Assembly (NCBI GenBank): GCA_919901565.1 | Contig: CAKKPE010000002.1 | Span: 1-60,318 of the forward strand | Reading direction: 5' to 3' | DNA length: 60,318 bases | Origin: a bacterium | Lineage (GTDB): Bacteria > CG2-30-53-67 | In this document: positions 47,831 to 56,610 of the stretch, piece after piece | Numbering within the stretch: position 1 is the first letter of the stretch | Layout: each line of letters begins with the position of its first letter | Program-made: the position numbers and the translations under genes | The notes under the pieces: generated by a model | The model's input: only the letters and a program-made list of their open reading frames with translations | The model's database searches: none | What the model was told of the DNA's origin: nothing

Positions 47831-48376
47831 ATGAAAAAGAAAACGGTTCTGATTGCCGCGTTACTTTTTCTTGCAGCAGCCTCCTACGCCGGGGCCGTGC
47901 CGTTTCCGGCGGGATCGCTCATCCCCATGGGGCCCGGCGCCAAGTATGGATTTGAGGTGTCCCCTGGGCTTATCGCCTGGACTTCCCTGCATCCGGGCAC
48001 GGACGGGGGGATTGTCTTGGGGAAGAACCAGGCTCCTGGAAAAATCGATGCCGAAAATATCCATGGTACAGGAAACGGTAGCCTGAATTATATGGACGAT
48101 GCCGGTCTGCACCTCAACGACTGGTTGATTTTCATGTACGGGATCCCCGCAATTCAATTGGGTGGAGGTCTGCCGTCACCCGTTATTTTTAGCGGGAACA
48201 ATTTTATCTTTGATTATCGCCAGACGGTCCCGGCAGGCGACCCCAGCGGATTCGGAGGCGTCCCCTATTATTTGCATTGGGAAGGGACCCTTGCCTCTGT
48301 TCCTGAACCGTATTCTCTTGTTCTTCTCGGCTCCGGCTTGGCCGGAATTCTGGGGTTGGCTCGAAAGAGAAGGTGA
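47831..48376 (+). CDS. PEP-CTERM protein, divergent member of the paralogue family
   Basis: A 181-residue exported protein with signal peptide (VLIAALLFLAAASYAGA), a shortened version of the local domain (GGIVLGKNQAPG, LIFMYGIPAIQLGGG, VPAGDPSGFGGVPYYLHWEG) and a PEP-CTERM tail (VPEPYSLVLLGSGLAGILGLA then RKRR). The open frame runs back through a terminator; ATG 47831 with GGGAGGG is the real start. No sigma-54 site lies in the short upstream gap, so its promoter is unknown. Confidence 0.87.
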   Translation: MKKKTVLIAALLFLAAASYAGAVPFPAGSLIPMGPGAKYGFEVSPGLIAWTSLHPGTDGGIVLGKNQAPGKIDAENIHGTGNGSLNYMDDAGLHLNDWLIFMYGIPAIQLGGGLPSPVIFSGNNFIFDYRQTVPAGDPSGFGGVPYYLHWEGTLASVPEPYSLVLLGSGLAGILGLARKRR

Positions 48377-48442
48377 AAATAGCGATTTGCCACAATGTCG
48401 GTTTTGTTTCAGAGATCTCCATGAATCAAGAAAAGAGGAAAC

Positions 48443-50725
48443 TCATGGTTCTTTGATCATTTTGTGAAACTTTTTATCACCTGAGATGCTTTTCAAATCG
48501 TCATCGGTCTTTGCTATTTGCCGGTATTTCTCGCCCCCGAGTCTAATTGCCTGACCAAGGCTGTTAAGAGCATCCTGCGTATTGCCCAGCCGGGATTTCA
48601 CGCAGGCGTAATTATACCACGCGTCCGCATTTCCTGCGTCGAGTTTCAGCGAATCCGTGAGGCTTTTCTGCGCCATGTCAAGCGCATCTTTTTTAAGATA
48701 GGCCACACCAAGGATCATTTTCGCCTGAGCGGAATCCGGGTGAGTTGCTATGCCTTTTTTCAGCTCTTCAATGGCCTGGTCAACGAGATTCAGTTGGAGC
48801 AGGCAGGCGGCCAGCTTGAATCGGACTTCTGAGAGTGAAGGGTCGATCTCCAGCACTTTTTTCAGATGAAGGGCCGCTTCGTCAAACCGGGACTGGCGCA
48901 TCAATTCCGTTGCCAGGAAATTCCGGTACAAGGAGTTCTCCGGATCCAGATCAACGGCTTTTTTCACCAAGCCTTCCGCTGCGGCGAGCTCTCCCAGCTT
49001 CTGCTTGACGATTCCCAGAGAATAATAGGCATCGGCTTTCTTGGGAAGGAGCTTGATGACTTCAGACGTCTCCAGGTCCGCATTTTTCATATCACCCTTT
49101 CGGAAGTAAGCCGTTGCAAGATAAATGTGAACATAGCTGAAATCCGGCCTTCTCTTCTTCAGTGTCTCGAGTATTTCAATACTTTCGTCTAGGCGGCCCA
49201 GTTCAAGTAAAGCCTGCGCTTTGAGGAGTTGTACATTCAAGTTGTCCGGATCGAGTTGCAGCGCTTTCTGAACGTGCAGGAACGCCTCTTCGTAGTCTGA
49301 AATCGCAATATAACCCTGTGCCAGACCGTTCTCTTCGATGAAGTCTTTCATCTCTTTTGGATCCGTTCCGGTCGGGTCAAAACTCAACTTTGACAAGGGT
49401 TCCGCCTTCCCAGCTCCGGCAATATATCCAAGGCTTTCGAGTCGGCTTCGCGTCTCCGGGTCTATATTTTTTGCGGGGCTCTCTTTAGATGCATTCTGAA
49501 TTGAGCGTTTAAAGACCTGCTTGAGGCGCTCTTTCATTGCCGAGGCTGTTGCCGGTTCTTCCTTGATGAGATTTCTTGTTTCAGAAGGGTCATCTGTCAT
49601 CCTGTACAGCTCCGGTTTCGGGGCGTTGATAAACTTCCATTCCTTCGACCGGAGCGAGCGGAGAGCGCTCCATCCGTGCTGGACATGGCCTGGCATCGCC
49701 TCACCATAGGATTCAAGGCCGAGATCATCTGAGCCGGATGACAGCATGGGGATCAGGCTCACGCCCTGGATATGATCGGGGATTTTGAAGCCCAGAAAAT
49801 CGAGAGTGGTAGGGAGAATGTCAATGGACCGTACAATCCCATGCACACGGCGCTCGCGGGGCAGGACCGCCGGCGCAGAAAAGATAAGGGGGATGTGTAA
49901 AGTGGATTCGTAGACAAAGTAGCTATGATTTGCCTCGCCATGCTCTTGGAGACCTTCCCCGTGGTCAGCGGTCAGGATAATGAGGGTCTTTTTATCCATG
50001 CCTGACTCTTTTAAAGTTGAGAAGATCCGGCCCAAACACTCGTCCGTGAATGCGACCTCACCGTCATACGGTGTTTGAGCATATTCATCTTTATATGGAG
50101 ACGGAGGGCTGTAGGAAAAATGCGGGTCAAAAAAATGCAGCCACAGGAAAAATTTCCTGGACTGGTTTTTCCTGAGCCATTCTATGGCCGCCTCTGTGGT
50201 CTTATCGCCTTGACGTTCAAGCAAAGGTTTTACTTTCGGCTCTCCAGGAGAATTAAACTTATCATCATAGGAGTCAAATCCCTGGTCCAAACCAAACTGG
50301 CGGTCCAGCACAAAGGTGGAAACGATGGCCCCTGTGGTGTAACCATGATCCTTGAGTATTTCTGCCATGGTTATCTGTGAATCCCGGACGTAAAACACCC
50401 CGTTGTCCATAATTCCATGATACGGAGGGAGCGTGCCGGTCATGATTGAAGTATGGGAGGGAAGTGTCACCGGCGCCTGCGACTCTGCATGCTCAAAGAG
50501 CACCCCGCGATTCGCCAGGGCATCAATATTTGGAGTTTTCACCTCCCTTGACCCGTAGCAGGCAAGATGGTCGGCTCTCAATGTATCTATGGTAATGAGT
50601 AATATGTTATAGTCCATGCCGGGGGCCGGTTTTTTCCCAGTGCACCCCGCAAAGAACAGAGCGCTTAAGAGAGCGGCGGCAATTTGGAGTATTTTAAGTA
50701 ATCGGTTGAATGGGTTTGAAAACAT
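48443..50725 (-). CDS. Sulfatase-fold/TPR fusion lipoprotein
   Basis: A 760-residue lipoprotein (ALLSALFFAGC lipobox). The sulfatase/alkaline-phosphatase domain has ILLITIDTLRADHLACYG, VTLPSHTSIMTG (Thr at the nucleophile position) and LTADHGEGLQEHGEANHSY. A linker ending SRLESLGYIAG leads to about eight TPRs. The architecture equals that of 36149-38665. It starts 16 bp after the stop of a TMTC-like glycosyltransferase gene, so the two are a probable operon. ATG 50725 with AAAGGAT is preferred over the longer frame. Likely substrates are membrane or surface glycans; true sulfatase activity is doubtful. Confidence 0.85.
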   Translation of the reverse strand: MFSNPFNRLLKILQIAAALLSALFFAGCTGKKPAPGMDYNILLITIDTLRADHLACYGSREVKTPNIDALANRGVLFEHAESQAPVTLPSHTSIMTGTLPPYHGIMDNGVFYVRDSQITMAEILKDHGYTTGAIVSTFVLDRQFGLDQGFDSYDDKFNSPGEPKVKPLLERQGDKTTEAAIEWLRKNQSRKFFLWLHFFDPHFSYSPPSPYKDEYAQTPYDGEVAFTDECLGRIFSTLKESGMDKKTLIILTADHGEGLQEHGEANHSYFVYESTLHIPLIFSAPAVLPRERRVHGIVRSIDILPTTLDFLGFKIPDHIQGVSLIPMLSSGSDDLGLESYGEAMPGHVQHGWSALRSLRSKEWKFINAPKPELYRMTDDPSETRNLIKEEPATASAMKERLKQVFKRSIQNASKESPAKNIDPETRSRLESLGYIAGAGKAEPLSKLSFDPTGTDPKEMKDFIEENGLAQGYIAISDYEEAFLHVQKALQLDPDNLNVQLLKAQALLELGRLDESIEILETLKKRRPDFSYVHIYLATAYFRKGDMKNADLETSEVIKLLPKKADAYYSLGIVKQKLGELAAAEGLVKKAVDLDPENSLYRNFLATELMRQSRFDEAALHLKKVLEIDPSLSEVRFKLAACLLQLNLVDQAIEELKKGIATHPDSAQAKMILGVAYLKKDALDMAQKSLTDSLKLDAGNADAWYNYACVKSRLGNTQDALNSLGQAIRLGGEKYRQIAKTDDDLKSISGDKKFHKMIKEP

Positions 50726-50741
50726 CGTTTTGATCCTTTCT

Positions 50742-52718
50742 TTACTTTTTTTTCTGCTGACCGGATAGGGACGCCATCCGATTGACAATTTCCTTGAAAT
50801 CGGGACGGGCCCTCAGGGCTTTCAAGTCCGGATCCTCATTCAGGATGCGCGCATCACCCATCCCTTTTTCCAGGGCATCCCGGAGCCGGTCTATGGCCTC
50901 TTCAGGTTTTCCATTTGTTGCATAAAAGCACGCAAGGTTGTATGACAGCAGGTAGTCATCCGGGGAGGCCGTGATGGCCTTGAGGTAAAGATCCTCTGTT
51001 TTCCATTTCTCGCCGAGGTTAGAGTAAGCCAGAGTGATCAAGAGCAGGGCATTAGCATGGGCCGGTTCGAGTCGGAGTGTCGCCTCGAGGGCTTCGACGG
51101 CCTCCCCGGCACGCTTTGTATGGGTGTAAAAGACAGCAAGATTGTATCTGATTTCCGCATTCTCCGGATCAAGCTCTACTGCTTTCTTTAACTGGATTAA
51201 TGCCTCATCCAGGTGGCCCTGCTCTTTATAAACCGATGCCAAATCGCTCCTTAGCGTGCCGTCTTCGGGTACCAACCTCACGGCCTCTTCCAGGTGTGTG
51301 ACTGCTTTCTCCAATTTGCCCAGTTTCATGCAAGCAAACCCAAGATTGCTTCTCGCTTCAACATATGTGGGATCGAGTTCAACACTCTTTGAGAGCTCCC
51401 GTTCCGCCTCCTGAAATCTTTCTTTTCTCATGTAGATTTCACCGAGACCGCCATGGGCTTTTCCGTTATTGGGCGCTTTGGCTACGGTATCCAACCAGAG
51501 GATCAGGCCATTTTCCCAAACTCTGTTTCGATTATAGAGAACCAGACCAAGGACCCCTATCAGGAGAGATACGGTTACTGCAGCAACAATCCTATGGGTT
51601 TGAGAATTTTTCCGGATTCTCTCGAAATATACGACAAGATGAGAAATGAGCCCCGCGACGGCCACCATGGGGAAATAGAGGTAGCGGTCGTTCATTAAAG
51701 TCACAATGGGAATTATTTGAGAGACCGGAAGTAAAGCAATGAAATAGAACCCGATCCAGAAAGATGCCCAGGACCTCTTCCGGTACAGCCGGAAGAAGAT
51801 CAGACCGATCGCTCCGATGACCATGACTGCCGGCAGCACAGCCGGAGAGAAAAAGGTGGTCTGAATGGGCGGATCGTAGAGGGCTGAGAGACGAACCGGA
51901 AAGAGAATCATGCGCAGGTATTGGAGATGAATGGTCAGGACGGTCAGAAAGGTCGCAAAGGGTCCGCCGCCATAGAACTCCCGAATGCCTCCACCCTTCT
52001 GTTGTGTAAGGACCGCCACGACCGCTATCGCACCAGCCGCCACAATAAACGGCGCCGGATACGCGAGGATTTCCCGGAACCTTCGCTTCGGGCGATCTTC
52101 AATCAGATGGTAGAGCAGGAGGATGGGGGGAAGGATGACTGCTACGGATTTTGTCAAAAGGGCTGCCCCGAAGAGGGTCAGACTTCCCGCATAGGCAGAG
52201 CGGCGATGGGTCTCGAGGAATCTCAGATAGAACAAAAACGAGGCAAGGAAAAAGGACATGGACAATATGTTTTTCCGCTGGGAGATCCAGGCCACGGATT
52301 CCACCTGTACCGGGTGTATCGAGAAGATCAGGGCGCCGATGAACGAGGCAGGTCGGTTGCGGCAGAACCTGAATAAAAGGAAAAAAACGAGCAGGGCGTT
52401 CAGGATGTGCAGTAACAGATTGGTGAGGTGAAATCCCATAGGATTTAATCCCCAGATCCTGTAGTCGATCATATAGGAGAGCATCTGGACCGGGGCGTAA
52501 TTTCCCACGAATTGTTCCGTGAAGATGCCGGCCAGGTGTTTCCATGTGAACCCGCGAATAAGGAGATTTTCCGTTACATACTTGGTATCGTCCCAATTCT
52601 GAAGAAACTCGTGGGAAAGCGTATTCAGATAGACGAGAAAAGTCAGTATCGTGAGAACCGCGAGCCAAACCCAGGAGGTCTTTTTTTCAAAAATTTGTTT
52701 TTCTACCTGTGAATGCAT
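50742..52718 (-). CDS. TMTC-like membrane mannosyltransferase with C-terminal TPRs
   Basis: A 658-residue protein with about ten helices followed by TPRs from about residue 420. The first loop carries the acidic pair in NWDDTKYVTENLLIRG; NYAPVQMLSYMIDYRIWGLNPMGFHLTNLLLH and IHPVQVESVAWISQRKNILS align in order with eukaryotic TMTC1-4 O-mannosyltransferases, which use dolichyl-phosphate-mannose. Bacterial members are widespread but uncharacterised. It is cotranscribed with a sulfatase-fold/TPR lipoprotein downstream. A copy of a 69-bp direct repeat lies upstream. Confidence 0.8.
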   Translation of the reverse strand: MHSQVEKQIFEKKTSWVWLAVLTILTFLVYLNTLSHEFLQNWDDTKYVTENLLIRGFTWKHLAGIFTEQFVGNYAPVQMLSYMIDYRIWGLNPMGFHLTNLLLHILNALLVFFLLFRFCRNRPASFIGALIFSIHPVQVESVAWISQRKNILSMSFFLASFLFYLRFLETHRRSAYAGSLTLFGAALLTKSVAVILPPILLLYHLIEDRPKRRFREILAYPAPFIVAAGAIAVVAVLTQQKGGGIREFYGGGPFATFLTVLTIHLQYLRMILFPVRLSALYDPPIQTTFFSPAVLPAVMVIGAIGLIFFRLYRKRSWASFWIGFYFIALLPVSQIIPIVTLMNDRYLYFPMVAVAGLISHLVVYFERIRKNSQTHRIVAAVTVSLLIGVLGLVLYNRNRVWENGLILWLDTVAKAPNNGKAHGGLGEIYMRKERFQEAERELSKSVELDPTYVEARSNLGFACMKLGKLEKAVTHLEEAVRLVPEDGTLRSDLASVYKEQGHLDEALIQLKKAVELDPENAEIRYNLAVFYTHTKRAGEAVEALEATLRLEPAHANALLLITLAYSNLGEKWKTEDLYLKAITASPDDYLLSYNLACFYATNGKPEEAIDRLRDALEKGMGDARILNEDPDLKALRARPDFKEIVNRMASLSGQQKKK

Positions 52719-53029
52719 GGATTGTCTCGTCTCAATAAATGAGGATTAGACTATTGCCTGATACTCAGTCTTGACTGCCCTGCATGCGGCACTCGGACGT
52801 CTGAGGAAAAGCCTGTACGAATGGGGAAATCATACCAATATAGCGGTTCCCGATTTTTATTTTCAACGTCAAGTATAAGGAAAAAATCAAAAAAAAGCTA
52901 CGACAATTTGGATGTTGCTGCTCTATTCCGTCATGCCGCCGTTTCCTACGTCATGACCGCTGTGCCCTGATCGCCAGACTCTAACTCGGACCAATAACTC
53001 TTCTGCCCAAGTCGAAAGAGAAGAAAAGT
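52719..53029. other. 311-bp intergenic region with direct-repeat copy
   Basis: Upstream of the TMTC-like gene and downstream of the GT39-like gene. It contains direct-repeat copy 1 (52841-52909) and otherwise nothing recognisable. Confidence 0.6.
52841..52909. repeat. 69-bp direct repeat, copy 1
   Basis: Matches 54657-54725 with three mismatches; the last 51 bp (from ATTTTCAACGTCAAGTATAA) are identical. The two copies are in the same orientation and bracket the GT39-like gene. Confidence 0.9.
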
Positions 53030-54652
53030 TTACGGTTTCGGTCCAGGTAGAATCTTTGATCGGTGCCTGTATGAGGGCTGTAAAATCTTCTCAGTTATAA
53101 AAATATAATACTTCTCATCTTCCACAATTCCAGGAGGAATGTATTTGAGCAAGTCAATTCTTACGTCATCGCTGAGCATTGCGTGTTCAAGATTAAATGT
53201 TTGACCGTTCTGAACGTATGTCGACTGGTTATCGAGAACCACCAATACCTTCTTCTCTCCTTTTTCCATAAACTTCAATACACCTGAAAATATATCCATC
53301 AGCTTCAAATCACTATTTCTTTTATTGTCCCATATAACAAATGAGCCGAGACTTTTTCTTTCGGGATAATAAATCGGCCTATTTAGATAGGATGACAAAG
53401 GGGAAATAACAAAATCAGTTGAACCTACGATGGATAGATTATCCAACCCATTTTCAATGATATACCGCGCAGCTTCTTTGCTTGTACTGAATTTTAGCCT
53501 GAAATCTTTTGAGAAAGCGGTAATACCTCCTGCAGCGCTTACTGCAAGCACGATGACCAGAAATATATTTTCTGACATTTTTCCAAAACCGGACATCATC
53601 CTCAGTAATGTATTCTTAATATTTGCTTCCTTGCAATAACGAGCTATCCAGAATGAAATAATGAGTACAAGATAGAAATGACCGTAGTAGCGTGCGTGAA
53701 CAAGAAGCGTCCAGTAGAATAGAAATCCAAATGCAGCAGTGCACCCCGCGTAAAAAAGCAGCGCAAGCGGCTTCCGGATAAAAATGCATATGCAGATCGA
53801 CAGAATTATTATTGGGATTACAGGATTAAGTGCATTCTGATTACTCGTGAAGACATTGGTGTTCCAGAAATGCATTCCTTTTAAATCAGGAATGGGAAAA
53901 TAGGATGAAAATAATTTCCATGAAATAAGGTAAAACCGGTTTTTGTCAAAGCCCTCCGACCAGGAAACGGGGAACGAATTGCCCGGTTTGGGATACAACT
54001 GCCATAATGAAAGAATGATACCTGCCATGAAAATAACTGCCGGCAATGTAAGTTTTACAATAGAAATATTCCTATATGACTTTTCTTTAATAATGGTTAT
54101 GAAAATAATTCCTGCTAACCCTGATGACAAAATGAGCCCATAAACAGTGGTGTTTGCAAGGAGCAGCAGAAGAAGAGATATAAAAAGTAAGTTTGAATTT
54201 CGTTTAGGGAATAGAACACAGATAAGAAATGCGATCAGCACGCCCAAACCGTAGCCTCTGCTGATGAGAGCATATTCGTATAAAACGAAATAGCTTAGAA
54301 CAAAAAGAATTTTTACAGAGAGAGAAAAAGGCGCGTAGCGACAGAACAAAAAGACATAAGAAACAGCAATGATGACGTGAAAAATCTGCATGGCGACCGG
54401 CTTGGATGTAAACGATGAGATAACATAGAGGCATAAATGCCAGAGTGCGGGATTGCCCTCGTATTTGAGGTTTTGAAAAAGTCCTGAAATAGAGTGTGCA
54501 TCTCTTGCAACTAACCATGCCTGGTGCTCATCACGCCACATTTCGTGATGAAGAATCCCTATGAGTATAAGCAGGAAATACCCGGCAGTTATTGCATAAG
54601 CAATTGCAGGATTATCAGCTTTCTGAATGTTTTTCTTTCTCTTTCCTTTCAT
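53030..54652 (-). CDS. GT39-like integral membrane glycosyltransferase
   Basis: A 540-residue protein with about ten helices and a soluble C-terminal part. HHEMWRDEHQAWLVARD in the first extracytoplasmic loop is the WRDE-type motif also present in 34499-36127. RYYGHFYLVLIISFWIARYC and NAHxPLI-like helices follow. Codon use is AT-rich compared with most neighbours. Starts at ATG 54652; ATG 54676 and an upstream frame lie inside the direct repeat. The gene is bracketed by 69-bp direct repeats, suggesting separate acquisition. Sugar and acceptor unknown. Confidence 0.7.
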   Translation of the reverse strand: MKGKRKKNIQKADNPAIAYAITAGYFLLILIGILHHEMWRDEHQAWLVARDAHSISGLFQNLKYEGNPALWHLCLYVISSFTSKPVAMQIFHVIIAVSYVFLFCRYAPFSLSVKILFVLSYFVLYEYALISRGYGLGVLIAFLICVLFPKRNSNLLFISLLLLLLANTTVYGLILSSGLAGIIFITIIKEKSYRNISIVKLTLPAVIFMAGIILSLWQLYPKPGNSFPVSWSEGFDKNRFYLISWKLFSSYFPIPDLKGMHFWNTNVFTSNQNALNPVIPIIILSICICIFIRKPLALLFYAGCTAAFGFLFYWTLLVHARYYGHFYLVLIISFWIARYCKEANIKNTLLRMMSGFGKMSENIFLVIVLAVSAAGGITAFSKDFRLKFSTSKEAARYIIENGLDNLSIVGSTDFVISPLSSYLNRPIYYPERKSLGSFVIWDNKRNSDLKLMDIFSGVLKFMEKGEKKVLVVLDNQSTYVQNGQTFNLEHAMLSDDVRIDLLKYIPPGIVEDEKYYIFITEKILQPSYRHRSKILPGPKP

Positions 54653-54656
54653 AGCA

Positions 54657-54725
54657 TAGCAGTTCCCGGTTTTCATTTTCAACGTCAAGTATAAGGAAAA
54701 AATCAAAAAAAAGCTACGACAATTT
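54657..54725. repeat. 69-bp direct repeat, copy 2
   Basis: Second copy of the 52841-52909 repeat. It ends four bases before ATG 54652 on the minus strand, so it forms the whole proximal 5' region of that gene. Confidence 0.9.
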
Positions 54726-54933
54726 ACCTCGACTTCCGAAACTCAGGTCAAATTGGCTTTACAAGTTTATAAAGCTCGATCTTTACACATTTTGTGCTTC
54801 TGTGCTATGCTGACCCCAGACAATAACGAAATACCCTTTTCTTGCCAAAGAGAGGACGGCGAAATGTGCGGGCAGGATTCCGGAGAAAGGGTGTTCATCT
54901 GCCTGCGGTTATTTTTTAGTGAACGTGAAACCC

Positions 54934-56610
54934 ATGAGTACTTTATCAAGGTATACTCTCATTGCGGCCTTTCTCATTTCTCTGGTCTATCTCCAATCTT
55001 TGCGCTATCCGTTCCTTCAGACTTGGGACGACCCGGAATATGTTACGCTTAACGAGAACATCCGTTCCCTGGACATGCCCCATATCCGGAGGATCTTTAC
55101 GTCCTTTTCCATGGGGAATTATGCGCCGGTGCAGATCTTGTCTTACGCCGTAGATTACCGGCTATTCGGCGCCGGTCATTTCGGATTCAGGGTAACAAAT
55201 CTGTTCCTCCATTTTCTGAATTCCATCCTTGTTTTCCTGCTGATCAGAAAGATAAATAAGATCGAATGGATTGCTGCGGTCGGAGGGCTTTTGTTTGCGA
55301 TTCACCCGGTGCAGGTCGAGTCCGTAGCCTGGGTTTCTCAACGCAAGAATTTGCTCTCGGCATTTTTTCTTTTACTTTCTTTCATATTTTATATTGGTTC
55401 CAGCGAAGAGCGCAATCTCCGCAAGTACTGGGCATCCGTGGTTCTCTTTTCGATCGGCCTTCTTGCCAAGGTATCCATTATTATTTTCCCATTCTATATA
55501 CTTGCCTGTGACATATTCGTGCTTGGGAAGCGTATCCGCTTCAAACAATCGGCCAGGTATATCCCATTTGTTCTCCTTTCAGTGAGTGCAGGCCTGATCA
55601 CTCTTCAGGCTCAGTCCATTGGCGGGGTGAGGGCGCAATATTACGGTAACTCCGTTTTGGAATCCGTTTTTGTCACCCCGATGCTTTGGCTGGCCTATAT
55701 CCGGCAGATACTGTTCCCTTTCAATCTAAGCGCTCTTTACGATGAGAAGGTTATTGCTTCCTTCTCTCTCGCAAAGGCCGCGTTTTTGGCCGTTTTGTTT
55801 GTGATGCTTCTTTTTCTCATCTATTGGTGGACCAGGAAAAAACAAAAAATCGCGCTGTTCTGGCTTGCATGGTTCATTGTCGGACTGCTTCCGGTCTCTC
55901 ATTTCATCCCCATGGTGACCATCATGAATGATCGATATCTCTATTTTCCTGCTATCGGGATTTTTGTTTTAATGGGGATGTGTTTCCGGATTCTGGTGCA
56001 AATGTCCCATCCAAAGATCGTGAAGGGCTTTTCAGCGGCTCTGCTTATTGGGGCTGTCACTGTTTTATGCATGGTATCCGCGCAGCGGGTCCATGTGTGG
56101 GCCGGTGATTTCGAATTATGGTCGGATGCGGTCTCCAGGTTTCCCAACCAGGCTAAGGCAGGAAATGGTCTCGGGGCCTATTACATGAGCATTGGTGAGA
56201 ATCAGAAGGCGATCGCGGAATTCAAGAAAGCCCTTGAGATTAATCCGGATTTATATCTCGCGCGGCTGAATCTTGGGGCATCGTACCTCAACATAAGCAA
56301 TGCCCGTTCCGCAGTGGATGAACTTAAAAAGGCGATCCATATCTTTGACGGAGACCCAAAAGCCCATTATTACCTGGGAATGGCGTACTACCTGAGCGGT
56401 ATGAATGAATCAGCCATCCCGGAACTGAGATGGGTTGTTGACCGGTTCCCTAATTGGAGCGAAGTGACTCTCAATCTGATCGAGGTCTATCAGAAGTCCG
56501 GGAAAAAAAAGGAAGCCGATGAGCTGATTCACTCTGCCCGTTCAAGGTTCAAGTATGATATCAAGATTCTTTCTGAGTTGGGGAGGTTTGCCGACAGGAG
56601 TAGCTATTAG
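54934..56610 (+). CDS. TMTC-like membrane mannosyltransferase with short TPR region
   Basis: A 558-residue protein with about ten helices and about three C-terminal TPRs. It has TWDDPEYVTLNENIRSLDM, NYAPVQILSYAVDYRLFGAGHFGFRVTNLFLHF and IHPVQVESVAWVSQRKNLLS, the same ordered motifs as 50742-52718. The frame opens at GTG 54919; ATG 54934 is taken, with no strong ribosome-binding site. It converges with a further paralogue; the two stop codons overlap by 4 bp. Confidence 0.8.
   Translation: MSTLSRYTLIAAFLISLVYLQSLRYPFLQTWDDPEYVTLNENIRSLDMPHIRRIFTSFSMGNYAPVQILSYAVDYRLFGAGHFGFRVTNLFLHFLNSILVFLLIRKINKIEWIAAVGGLLFAIHPVQVESVAWVSQRKNLLSAFFLLLSFIFYIGSSEERNLRKYWASVVLFSIGLLAKVSIIIFPFYILACDIFVLGKRIRFKQSARYIPFVLLSVSAGLITLQAQSIGGVRAQYYGNSVLESVFVTPMLWLAYIRQILFPFNLSALYDEKVIASFSLAKAAFLAVLFVMLLFLIYWWTRKKQKIALFWLAWFIVGLLPVSHFIPMVTIMNDRYLYFPAIGIFVLMGMCFRILVQMSHPKIVKGFSAALLIGAVTVLCMVSAQRVHVWAGDFELWSDAVSRFPNQAKAGNGLGAYYMSIGENQKAIAEFKKALEINPDLYLARLNLGASYLNISNARSAVDELKKAIHIFDGDPKAHYYLGMAYYLSGMNESAIPELRWVVDRFPNWSEVTLNLIEVYQKSGKKKEADELIHSARSRFKYDIKILSELGRFADRSSY

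Noticed and set aside
36149-50725. Annotating the sulfatase-fold proteins as true sulfatases
   Set aside because: None has the Cys/Ser-x-Pro-x-Arg maturation motif; only the fold and metal sites are supported.
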